Source of the DNA: an uncultured Bacteroidales bacterium | GTDB taxonomy: Bacteria > Bacteroidota > Bacteroidia > Bacteroidales > Bacteroidaceae | Length of the DNA: 64,000 nt | NCBI GenBank assembly: GCA_902779315.1 | Contig: CACZBC010000001.1 | Span: forward strand, 62,001-126,000 | Direction: 5' to 3' | Part shown: positions 43,056 through 52,000 of the stretch, one piece after another | Numbering within the stretch: the first letter of the stretch is position 1 | Layout of the letters: every line of letters starts with the position of its first letter | Notes under the pieces: generated by a model | What the model saw: only the letters and a program-made list of their open reading frames with translations | Told to the model about the DNA's origin: nothing | Database searches by the model: none | Made by a program: the position numbers and the translations under genes

Positions 43056-43588
43056 ACCTTCTTTCCCAGTTCGAATGCTTCTTGCAGTTTTGGGTTTCCT
43101 TCAATCTCGCGTGCATCGTTTACGCCACCACAGAAGAGTGTTCCTACTATTCGGCTTTTGGGATAGCAATCTATCCAGCCAGTCAGGCCAATCTCTGCTC
43201 GTTTGGGCGTCTCGGTTTCGTCTTCTGCAGCAGTTGTCAGAAGATAGACATCGCGGAACTGATAGTCCTGTTCGTACATCGCATTCATGCGATCGATGAG
43301 TGTCTTCATCTGTCCGCTCATCTCATAATAATATATAGGTGTAGCCCAACAAACGACGTCGGCTTTCAGTACCTTAGCCATAATGTCGTTCACGTCATCA
43401 TTGATGACACAGCGGCCCAGTTTTTGACAACCCAAGCAACCTTTGCAGAACTGAATGTCTTTGCCCACGAGAGAGATTTTCTCGACATCGTTTCCTGCTG
43501 CTTTAGCACCTTCAACAAACTTGTCAGCGAGCATATCGCTGTTCGAGCCACGACGCAGACTCGTGGAAATAACTACAACTCTTTTCAT
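43052..43588 (-). CDS. NADPH-dependent FMN reductase/flavodoxin-like protein
   Basis: 178 residues. STSLRRGSNSDMLADKF (FMN phosphate site), FCKGCLGCQKLGRC with four Cys, and ADVVCWATPIYYYEMSGQMK match iron-sulfur flavoprotein/NADPH-dependent FMN reductase families. No signal peptide, so it is cytoplasmic, unlike its neighbours. 4-base overlaps on both sides show translational coupling. Confidence 0.85.
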   Translation of the reverse strand: MKRVVVISTSLRRGSNSDMLADKFVEGAKAAGNDVEKISLVGKDIQFCKGCLGCQKLGRCVINDDVNDIMAKVLKADVVCWATPIYYYEMSGQMKTLIDRMNAMYEQDYQFRDVYLLTTAAEDETETPKRAEIGLTGWIDCYPKSRIVGTLFCGGVNDAREIEGNPKLQEAFELGKKV

Positions 43589-44679
43589 AACTTTACCTTT
43601 TTGTTGTTTTTGATATAGATGCCATGTGATGGTTTCGCTATTCTCTGACCGCTCAGCGAATAGATGTTTCCATCCCCTTCAGTAGAGAGGTTGGGGGTGA
43701 GGCCTGTCTCGCCTGAAGAGAGCGACAATGTGACGCTGATATTGCTCTCGCCAGCCTTGAGGAATGAGCGTAGTTCGCTCTCGTTCAGACCGTCGATTTT
43801 GCCCAAACGTGTGTAGCTCCACGAGTTTGTGCCGTAGAAGATGCAGATGTTGCTGCCGTTGTAGAGGATGACATCGCCAGGCTGGGCATTGATTTGTTCG
43901 TTGCTTGTGGGCAATGAGAAACCGAGTGAGCCCCAAATCTCGAAGCCGCCACTACTGTTGAGCGACACTGTGACAGGAGCTTGTTTCAGCTTTTCCATTA
44001 ACGCTTTCGTCGCGTTGTTTCCAACAAGTGTCACACTCTCTGTTTGTTCTCCGATTGTAATATACATTTTATCCATAGTGGTTTGTTCTTCTGCGAAATT
44101 GAGCGTCCCCAGCCAGTTCTCGATGAGCGAGGCTCGTCTGCCGTGATTGTTGGCGTTTATCCACAACGCATCGCCCATCCAGGTCACATCAGGCAATAGC
44201 CGTTTTGCATCTCTGACAACTCCGCCGATGCTGCTCGAGTGGCTTGATACAATCATTCCAACGTGCTTTCCTGACATTTCTGAGGCGGATTGGAACAGGT
44301 GGGTTTGCATGATTGCAGCCATTTGGCTCCACCAAAGCGGTGTGACGATGATGATGTTCTGATAGTCGTTGAGTGATGTCGAAACAGGATCGATGGCTGG
44401 ATAACTGTTGATGTCGTCGGGGTTTGCATTGATGGCATTCAATAGCTCAGTACCAAGAGCATAGCCGTTTGCTTCGTATCTCAGTCCTTTTTCAGCAGGC
44501 TGAATCTCCAGCACGTCTGCCTCTATCTGACTGGTCAACGTTGTCACAATCTCACGACAGTTGCCTGTATAACTGTAATAGACCATCAGAGTTTTACCTG
44601 CATTTGCAGGAACTTCAGCCATTACCTTGCTGTTCGAAGAGAAGAGCATCATAGCAAATAACAAAAGCAATTGTTTCAT
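43585..44679 (-). CDS. Secreted flavodoxin/cyclophilin-like fusion with C-terminal tail
   Basis: 364 residues from the ATG at 44679 (MKQLLLLFAMMLF, a signal peptide); the longer frame is rejected. A flavodoxin domain begins LMVYYSYTGNCREI; a cyclophilin-like domain follows (GDVILYNGSNICIFYG). The end, YSLSGQRIAKPSHGIYIKNN, resembles the tails of the C10 proteases here. First gene of the operon facing the AraC regulator. Confidence 0.82.
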   Translation of the reverse strand: MKQLLLLFAMMLFSSNSKVMAEVPANAGKTLMVYYSYTGNCREIVTTLTSQIEADVLEIQPAEKGLRYEANGYALGTELLNAINANPDDINSYPAIDPVSTSLNDYQNIIIVTPLWWSQMAAIMQTHLFQSASEMSGKHVGMIVSSHSSSIGGVVRDAKRLLPDVTWMGDALWINANNHGRRASLIENWLGTLNFAEEQTTMDKMYITIGEQTESVTLVGNNATKALMEKLKQAPVTVSLNSSGGFEIWGSLGFSLPTSNEQINAQPGDVILYNGSNICIFYGTNSWSYTRLGKIDGLNESELRSFLKAGESNISVTLSLSSGETGLTPNLSTEGDGNIYSLSGQRIAKPSHGIYIKNNKKVKL

Positions 44680-44729
44680 TTTCGTTTGTATTAGAATTGT
44701 TTTCGTGACGTGAACGTGAATCACGGTGC

Positions 44730-44737
44730 AAAGGTAC
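44730..44737 (-). promoter_or_regulatory. -7 box for the redox operon
   Basis: TACCTTTG on the minus strand. No good TTTG box was found 19-20 bases upstream, so it may need an activator, such as the divergent AraC protein. The leader would be about 45 bases. Confidence 0.5.
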
Positions 44738-44852
44738 GTACATTATACAATATATGTATTACACATATTGGCTGAATGTATACCAATTTCGCAGAAAAAG
44801 GTTAAATAACATAAAAAAGCTACCATTTTTAGATTATTCAGCACTTTTTTCG

Positions 44853-44860
44853 TACCTTTG
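44853..44860 (+). promoter_or_regulatory. -7 box for the AraC gene (nearly leaderless)
   Basis: TACCTTTG ends only 8 bases before the ATG at 44869. If transcription starts about 6-7 bases downstream of the box, the mRNA has almost no leader. Confidence 0.5.
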
Positions 44861-44868
44861 TCCCAACT

Positions 44869-45765
44869 ATGAAAAGGATTCTGAGAGTTGACAGTCCTAA
44901 CGACTATGCAAGGTTTGTGGATGCTCCTGTTCTGCATCCGTTGGTGAGCATCATCCACTACGACGAGCTGAAACCTTTCCGTCACAGCCTGAACAACTAT
45001 GGCGTTTACGGACTTTTCATTCAGCGACAGTTTCCTTTCAATCTCTCATACGGCATGAGGAAATTGCATGCAAGCGATGCCTCGATTATTGCTGTTGAAC
45101 CTGGACAAATAGGAGGACTGGAGGACAATGGCGAGCGTATCAGTCTGAGCGGTTGGGTTTTGCTTTGGTCTCCAGAGCTTTTGCATGGAACAGAGTTGGA
45201 ACGCCAGATAGACCGCTACCAGTACTTCTCCTATTTCTTTACTGAGTCGCTTCGGATGGAACCTGAAGAGTGGCTCAGCATCACGCAGTTGGTCTCGCAG
45301 ATGCGCGAAGAGTTGACTAAACACGAGGATTCTCCTTCGCTTCGAAGCATTTTGCTCGGCTATTTGCGCTTGATTTTGGAGTATTGCAATCGCATCTATT
45401 TGCGCCAACTTTCCGAGGAAGACAAGGGCGGAAACGACTTGCTGAAGCGCTTTCACAACCTTCTGCAACAGTATTTCCGCGAGAACCGTCAAATATCGCA
45501 AGGTCTTCCAACAGTTGCCTATTGTGCCTTGGAACTGGCTTATTCCTCGCGCTACTTTGGCGACATCGTTCACAAAGCTACAGGAGGCACAGCTATCGGC
45601 TACATCCACAACTACGTCATCAATCAGGCCAAGAGTCTGCTCATGCAAGGTCACAACATCAGCGAGACCTCGCGCTTGCTTGGCTTCGACTTTCCCCACC
45701 ATTTCACGCGTCTCTTCAAGAAGATGACTGGCATCACTCCAAGCGAGTTCCTAGGAAAATCGTAA
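44869..45765 (+). CDS. AraC-family transcriptional regulator
   Basis: 298 residues. The C-terminal 100 residues hold two helix-turn-helix units, ending HNISETSRLLGFDFPHHFTR and LFKKMTGITPSEF. The N-terminal part is a cupin-like sensing domain. It is divergent from the five-gene redox operon, which is the most likely target; the two start codons are about 190 bases apart. Confidence 0.88.
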   Translation: MKRILRVDSPNDYARFVDAPVLHPLVSIIHYDELKPFRHSLNNYGVYGLFIQRQFPFNLSYGMRKLHASDASIIAVEPGQIGGLEDNGERISLSGWVLLWSPELLHGTELERQIDRYQYFSYFFTESLRMEPEEWLSITQLVSQMREELTKHEDSPSLRSILLGYLRLILEYCNRIYLRQLSEEDKGGNDLLKRFHNLLQQYFRENRQISQGLPTVAYCALELAYSSRYFGDIVHKATGGTAIGYIHNYVINQAKSLLMQGHNISETSRLLGFDFPHHFTRLFKKMTGITPSEFLGKS

Positions 45766-45775
45766 CGTTTTACGA

Positions 45776-45863
45776 TTGCAATTAACTAGTGCCACGTTTG
45801 CAATTTACTAGTGTGACGTTTGCAATTTACTAGTGTGAAGTTTGCGATTTACTAGTGTGACGT
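45776..45863. repeat. 22-bp phased array B (four CTAGTG units plus a decayed one)
   Basis: CTAGTG at 45786, 45808, 45830 and 45852, exactly 22 bases apart, within TTGCAATTTACTAGTGTGAC-like units. A fifth, decayed unit follows to about 45885. The GTGTGACGTTTGCAA part is shared with arrays A and C, while the six-base core differs. It lies between the AraC stop and the GH97 promoter. Confidence 0.9.
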
Positions 45864-45918
45864 TTTCAGACTTCACTAATGTAAATTCATCTTTCGACTA
45901 AGAAAACCTCCAAAACCT

Positions 45919-45949
45919 TTTGAGCGAAAGAGAAAATTCGATATCTTTG
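45919..45949 (+). promoter_or_regulatory. Promoter of the GH97 gene
   Basis: TTTG at 45919-45922, 19 bases, then TATCTTTG at 45942-45949. The predicted start near 45956 leaves about 37 bases to the ATG at 45993. Confidence 0.78.
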
Positions 45950-45992
45950 TAAGCGTAAAATCATGTTCAACCTCCTAAAACCTCACAAAGAA

Positions 45993-47930
45993 ATGAAGAA
46001 AAGACTCCTGTTTCTGTTGGCAGTAACGCTTGCAGTAACCCTCCGAATGAGTGCCCAAAAAGTGCAGACATTGAATTCGCCAAATGGCAACATGCGCATC
46101 GAAGTGTCTGTGGGAGAACAACTTACGTACAGCGCTTTCTATGGTAACGAACAGATTCTGAAGGATTGTCCGCTCTCTCTTCAAGTAGGAAAAGAGGAAT
46201 TTGGAACAAAGCCGAAGCTGACTGGCGCCAAGCAGACCAAGATAGACGAAACGATTCGTCCTGTTGTGCCTCTGAAGTACGCTGAGGTTCCCAACAAAGC
46301 CAATCAACTGAGACTCACTTTCAAGGGTGGCATCACAGTCGATTTCCGAGCTTACGACAACGGCATAGCCTATCGTTTCGGCATTAACAAAGGCAAAGGT
46401 CAGGTTGAAGTCGTGAACGAAGGTGTAGCGCTCAGTCTGCCGGAACCCTTCATGGCTCACGTTTCGAAGACGCGCAGCTTCAACACTTCCTACGAGAATC
46501 CCTATACGCACATCTCAACCTCAGAGTACAACTCAGGTGACGAGATGACCTATCTGCCCATCCTCCTCGAGAGTCCAAAGGGTACGATGGTGCTCTTCTC
46601 GGAAAGTGATGTTCGCGACTATCCGCACCTCTTCCTCAAACCAACTGACGGAAACGGCTTCACCTCGGCCTTCCCAAAATCTCCCGAGACGTGGAATCCT
46701 CGTGGTGATCGCAGCTGGACCATTACGAAGGAGCGCGATTGCATAGCTCTCACAGATGCCCAACGTACACTTCCTTGGCGCTTTGCCGTCATCGGAAACG
46801 ACGCTACGATTGCCTCGAACCAGATGGAAGTTGTGCTTGGAGGCAAGTGCGAACTCGACGATACCTTTTGGATAAAGCCTGGTCAGGTCAATTGGGACTG
46901 GTGGAATCATTGGACAGTTTGGGGTGTGGACTTCGAGTCTGGCATCAACAACGACACATATAAATATATTATAGACTGTGCATCGAAGTACGGCGTGGAG
47001 TATGTCTTGCTCGACGAAGGCTGGAACAAACGAGTGGAAGACCCCTTCACCACTCGCGATGAGATTGACGTCAAGGAACTCGTCGAATACGGAGCCAAGA
47101 AGAATGTCGGCATTGTGCTTTGGCTTTCATGGCTCACAGTTGAGCGCAACATGAACCTCATTCCGTACTATGCCAAGATGGGTGTGAAGGCTTTGAAGGT
47201 CGACTTCATGGACCACAGCGACCAATGGATGGTGAACTTCTATGAAAGAGTGGCTCGCGAATGTGCCAAGAACAAACTCATGATTGACTATCACGGCTCG
47301 TTCAAGCCTTCTGGAATGGAACAACGACTGCCCAACCTCATCAGCTACGAAGGTGTTCGCGGTCTGGAACAAGGTGGTGGATGCAGACCCGAAAACAGCA
47401 TCTGGCTTCCCTTCATGCGTAATGCAGTCGGTCCTATGGATTTCACTCCTGGAGCTATGCACAATGCCCAACCGGAAGACAATCGCGGCTCAGGTTCTCT
47501 TCCCATGGGTGGTGGCACTCGAGCCTATCAAATGGCACTTTACGTATGCTTCGAGAGTGGTGTCCAGATGCTGGCAGACAGTCCTTCGCGCTACCTTAGA
47601 GAAGATGAATGCACCCGTTTCATCGCATCGGTTCCAACGACTTGGGAGGATACTCGCGTCCTTGCTGCAAAGGCTGGAGACTATTACGTTGTGGCAAAGC
47701 GCAAGGGTGGCAAGTGGTTCATCGGTGCCATCACAGGAAACAATGCACAGGATATAGACATTTCACTCGATTTTCTCGGCAAGAACGGCCATCTCACTTA
47801 TTTCCAGGATGGACGTAATGCCCATCGTATTGCCGTCGATTACAAGCGTTTGGAACAAGATGTTACACCTCAAACGAAACTTCGTCTGCACCTCGTTCGC
47901 AATGGCGGATGGTGTGGCGTGATTGAATAG
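45993..47930 (+). CDS. Secreted glycoside hydrolase family 97 protein (SusB-like)
   Basis: 645 residues from the ATG at 45993, which opens the signal peptide MKKRLLFLLAVTLAVTLRMS; an ATG at 45963 is only about 7 bases past the predicted transcription start. Family features are TFKGGITVDFRAYDNGIAYR, LLDEGWNK (E342), KVDFMDHSDQ, SYEGVRG and GPMDFTPG. GH97 enzymes are alpha-glucosidases or alpha-galactosidases acting in the periplasm. The aldo/keto reductase gene follows after one base. Confidence 0.88.
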   Translation: MKKRLLFLLAVTLAVTLRMSAQKVQTLNSPNGNMRIEVSVGEQLTYSAFYGNEQILKDCPLSLQVGKEEFGTKPKLTGAKQTKIDETIRPVVPLKYAEVPNKANQLRLTFKGGITVDFRAYDNGIAYRFGINKGKGQVEVVNEGVALSLPEPFMAHVSKTRSFNTSYENPYTHISTSEYNSGDEMTYLPILLESPKGTMVLFSESDVRDYPHLFLKPTDGNGFTSAFPKSPETWNPRGDRSWTITKERDCIALTDAQRTLPWRFAVIGNDATIASNQMEVVLGGKCELDDTFWIKPGQVNWDWWNHWTVWGVDFESGINNDTYKYIIDCASKYGVEYVLLDEGWNKRVEDPFTTRDEIDVKELVEYGAKKNVGIVLWLSWLTVERNMNLIPYYAKMGVKALKVDFMDHSDQWMVNFYERVARECAKNKLMIDYHGSFKPSGMEQRLPNLISYEGVRGLEQGGGCRPENSIWLPFMRNAVGPMDFTPGAMHNAQPEDNRGSGSLPMGGGTRAYQMALYVCFESGVQMLADSPSRYLREDECTRFIASVPTTWEDTRVLAAKAGDYYVVAKRKGGKWFIGAITGNNAQDIDISLDFLGKNGHLTYFQDGRNAHRIAVDYKRLEQDVTPQTKLRLHLVRNGGWCGVIE

Positions 47931-47931
47931 T

Positions 47932-48885
47932 ATGGACTGCAAACTTAGATATGTGGCCTCGGAGCATCGGTATGATGACGAAGGCCTTTATCAGAGATGT
48001 GGAAGCAGCGGTGTACTGCTGCCCAAAGTAAGTCTGGGATTCTGGCACAACTTTGGTGGCGTTGACCCATACGAGCGAAGCCGTGCCATCACGCACTATG
48101 CCTTCGACAATGGCATCACACATTTCGATTTGGCCAACAACTATGGCCCGCCTTATGGTAGTGCTGAGGAAACGATGGGACGACTCATGGATGATGACTT
48201 CCGTCCATATCGCGACGAACTCTTCATCAGCAGCAAAGCGGGCTATGATATGTGGCCAGGACCTTATGGCAACTGGGGCTCGCGAAAGTACCTCATGTCG
48301 AGTCTCGACCAGAGCCTGAAGCGTATGCATCTCGATTATGTTGACCTCTTCTATAGTCACAGACTTGACCCTCTGACACCACTTGAAGAAACACTTCAAG
48401 CTTTGGTTGATATCGTTCGGCAAGGCAAGGCTTTATATGTAGGCATTTCAAACTGGCCATTAGTACAACTGAAAGTAGGTGAGCGCTATCTTCGTGAGCA
48501 CGATGTGCCCCTGCTCATCTATCAGGGCAGACTCAACATGATAGACCGCAAACCTCAGGAAACAGGCATTTTGCAATTCTGTCAGGAGAGTGGGGTAGGG
48601 TTCATTGCCTTCTCGCCATTAGCACAAGGCTTGCTCACAGACCGTTACCTCAATGGCATTCCTTCAGACTCGCGAATGGCAAGGGAACGCACATTGAAGT
48701 CAGAACGCCTTACGCCAGAAATATTGAGTCTTGTGCATGAATTGAAAGCCAAAGCAGAAGCAAAAGGTCAGACAACAAGCGAGGCAGCATTGCGCTGGGT
48801 ACTTGACCAAGAAGGCGTCACATCGGTCCTTGTTGGCGCAAGTTCCGTCTCGCAATTGGCCGAGAACCTGAAGTGTGGCAAATAG
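47932..48885 (+). CDS. Aldo/keto reductase (YghZ-like)
   Basis: 317 residues from the ATG at 47932; a TTG at 47923 is rejected. HFDLANNYGPPYGSAEETMG (D, Y), FISSKAGYDMWPGPYGNWG (K) and FYSHRLDP (H) give a full tetrad, and the AGYDMWPGPYG signature is typical of YghZ/glyceraldehyde 3-phosphate reductase-like enzymes. It is in operon with GH97 and may reduce an aldehyde from sugar metabolism. Confidence 0.85.
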   Translation: MDCKLRYVASEHRYDDEGLYQRCGSSGVLLPKVSLGFWHNFGGVDPYERSRAITHYAFDNGITHFDLANNYGPPYGSAEETMGRLMDDDFRPYRDELFISSKAGYDMWPGPYGNWGSRKYLMSSLDQSLKRMHLDYVDLFYSHRLDPLTPLEETLQALVDIVRQGKALYVGISNWPLVQLKVGERYLREHDVPLLIYQGRLNMIDRKPQETGILQFCQESGVGFIAFSPLAQGLLTDRYLNGIPSDSRMARERTLKSERLTPEILSLVHELKAKAEAKGQTTSEAALRWVLDQEGVTSVLVGASSVSQLAENLKCGK

Positions 48886-48944
48886 CTCACCAGGTATTAA
48901 TTGAAGTTTTTTTTTTTAGGATTTTCTTTCCTTAATTAAATAAT

Positions 48945-48975
48945 AAAGGCAGACAGGTCAATCCTGTCTGCCTTT
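48945..48975. terminator. Strong terminator between convergent genes
   Basis: AAAGGCAGACAGG and CCTGTCTGCCTTT form a perfect 13-bp stem with loop TCAAT, flanked by A and T tracts on each side, so it can end transcripts from both directions. Confidence 0.9.
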
Positions 48976-49001
48976 GTTGAAGATAGATGAGCGTGTGAAA
49001 C

Positions 49002-52000
49002 TTATTTGATCACTTTCTTTCCATTCATAATGTACAGTCCTTTAGGCAACGCATTTATCCCCGTTGTTGAGATTGTGCGGCCTTGCAGGTCATAGACATT
49101 ATTGTTGGATGCTTCATCAGTGCGAACCTTCCAGATGGCAGTTTCGGTATCATCACCTAAGTTGATCTTGATGTTAGAACCAGCCAAAGCACCATCCTTA
49201 GTTTTGATGTATGCATTGAAAGGATTGACATCATTGTTTCCACTAACAAAAGATTTTCCAGCTTCGTCAAGTGCATACACATTTTCGAGGCCTGTAGCAC
49301 CAACGTATGTTCCGATGAACATGAAGTGATCGGTTTCTATCGTTGTGGGAACTGCCTTGTTGATTGTAACGTTTTCACCGCCAAATACAAGGGTCTTTCC
49401 TACTAGGCTGAACTGAGCACCAGCCCATGACTCATCAGGTACGGCCATAATGTAGGGCTTGTTGGCTTCCATGCTCTCTGTACTGTTGTAGACGAAATTC
49501 AGATCGTATGTGTCATAATCACCCACAATCTCGCCTTCGAGCTGGTATACCCAGAAGCTGGCATCGTCATTTGAACTCTTGAACCATTTGATTGCATTTT
49601 CACCATTCTTGACGGTGCTTACAGTGAATGGCAATACAACACTCTGCCAACCACCACCAACTCTCTTCTTGTTACCAATTGTGAATGTGCGGCTGTAAGA
49701 GGCAGATGTTGCTTCGAAGTCTTTTGGTGTGTAGAAAGGATAGCCATCAGTCAGAGTCAGCACATCAGCTGTGCCATCGACTACAACGTTCTTACCATTG
49801 AGCGTAGTAGACAGCTTGTTCTTAGCCTCGGCACTCATGAAGTAGAGGGCATTGGGGTTGCTGCTTGCTGCGAACGAGTATCCGTCGGTGGTCGAGTTTG
49901 TCATCACACCCTCGAAGTTTGTGATGTCAATAGCAACTTTATCCTGTGCGTCCAATGCGTAAGTGTACTTGTTGCTGGCATAAGTAGGCAATACCCATTC
50001 TGTAGATTCCTCACCGTCAACGCTCCATGTCTTATAGCTAGGCGTACCCTTCACTTCGTACCATGTGTCGTTATAAGTACCCCAACCATTATATCCTTCT
50101 GCTGTTAGAGCAGCTGTACCATGATATGTACGGAAATAATAAGTCTTTCCTGGGGTAAGGTCGAGGTTACGGAAATGGAATGGTAGTTCAACGGTCTGCC
50201 CGGGGGCTACGATACCTTTGATACGAACCTGGTCAATAAGGTTCTCCTTGGCGGGATTCTTTACACTCCACAACTGGATGATAGTATTCATTTCGTTTGT
50301 GGTTGAGGCATCGCCTGTGTTAGTGACAATCGCCTTACCCTCAAGTGCATTGCCAGTTAGGTAGAAACGGTTTCCCACACGATGCACGCCATCAATACCT
50401 GCAAAGTCGAGCGTCATTTGAGAGTTGGGGCGTTCAGTGGTCTTTTGCTTGATTTCAAAGTAACTTGATGGCTTGTATTTTGTTACTACGCCACCGCCAA
50501 GTTCCAGACGTGCTCTTACCTTGTAGTTGCCTGCTTCGTTGAAAGTATATGCCATCTTGAAGCTTTCGGTAGAATTGCCATGCAGCACGTAGGTGGTCTT
50601 GAAATCATCGATAGATGTACCATCGACAGGATTGTTGTCCGCGTCGTAGGTAACAGGGATAATCTGGAAGAGTATCTGCCCAGCCAATTCATCTGCGCTG
50701 GTGTTCTGGAATGTTGCTTTCAGTTCATGAACAGTGCCAGTGAGGAAGTCGCCAATCACTTCGCAGCTCTTCAATGCCACGAGCTTCTCTGGATGGGCAA
50801 CGACACTGATAGTACCATCTTCTGCCAACTCAACGGTGAAGTAATACTTGTCGGTGCCTTCACATGGCTGATAGGCGCTACCATCAGCTGGCTTACAGCA
50901 CATATGGAAGGTGTAGGTGCCAGCAGTATAGGTAGTTACGCCATCTGTCGTCTTAATTAGGCCACACTTCTTCAGAATTTCCTCTGCGCCAATCTCATAG
51001 TAGCGATCAACTCTCTTTCCGTTAAGAATAACCTGTTCGGTTGTTGTAGCCGTGTTGGCAGTGGAGGAGGTGGGCAGGGTCAAATCTTTAGCTGTAGAAC
51101 TGAATGACTGATAGCTTCCATCTTCTTTGAGACGACGAATATTGATGCTGTTGGTGGTAACATCAGCATTGGGATTGTCGAAGTATGCACGCAGGTTACC
51201 ATCTTTGTATTCTACATAGGAAACGGTAAGACGGTTAGAAGCGTTAGGAACATCAACTGTTGTCGTTGTAGCGGTGACATTCTGATGCTCATCGACAGTG
51301 ATGGTAAAGGCATGCTTCACGGAACCTATAGCTAACCTCAAATTTTGAAGATTGTTGCTCATCACGGGTACTACCGTATAGGTGCCAGATTCCGTCAGCT
51401 TCAGTTCTTTTTGAATACGTTCAACTGAAGCGAAGTAATAGCGAGAACGTTCTTCTTCGTCAACCATGAATGACTCATCTGTTTTACCATAGGTGCAAGA
51501 TGAGAGCGTGGGCAGAGTGAGCGTTTTATAGTTCTGGTATCCACCAGAAAGGGTACCATCGTCCTTCAGCCGCGCCCATGTCACGGTGCTGCTGATTTCA
51601 TCTATGTTCTCGTTGTCATAGTATGCATAGAGCGTTGGTACACCATCCTTCTCTTTTACCTCGGTAGCTGCCACGGTGAAGAGACCATTGGTAGATACTG
51701 TTGCGCTCGTTACATTTTTCTCAGCATCGACGGTAATCGTGAAGTAATGCTCTTCGGCACCTATCGGCAGGATATTATCTTTTGAGGATGAGCCGTCAAG
51801 AGGACGTAGGGCAGGGACAACTTTGTAAGTGCCTTCTTCAAAATCGAATCTATCTTTCAGTTGCGCAAAAGTTGCCGAGAAGAACCTTTTCTGATTATCT
51901 ACTCCATTGTATGAGAACTCTTCATCCTTTAGGTTATAGTCAACCCCCTCTGCATAATGATATGGCAGATTGAGTGTACGTACGCCTGAGTAGTAGTGGT

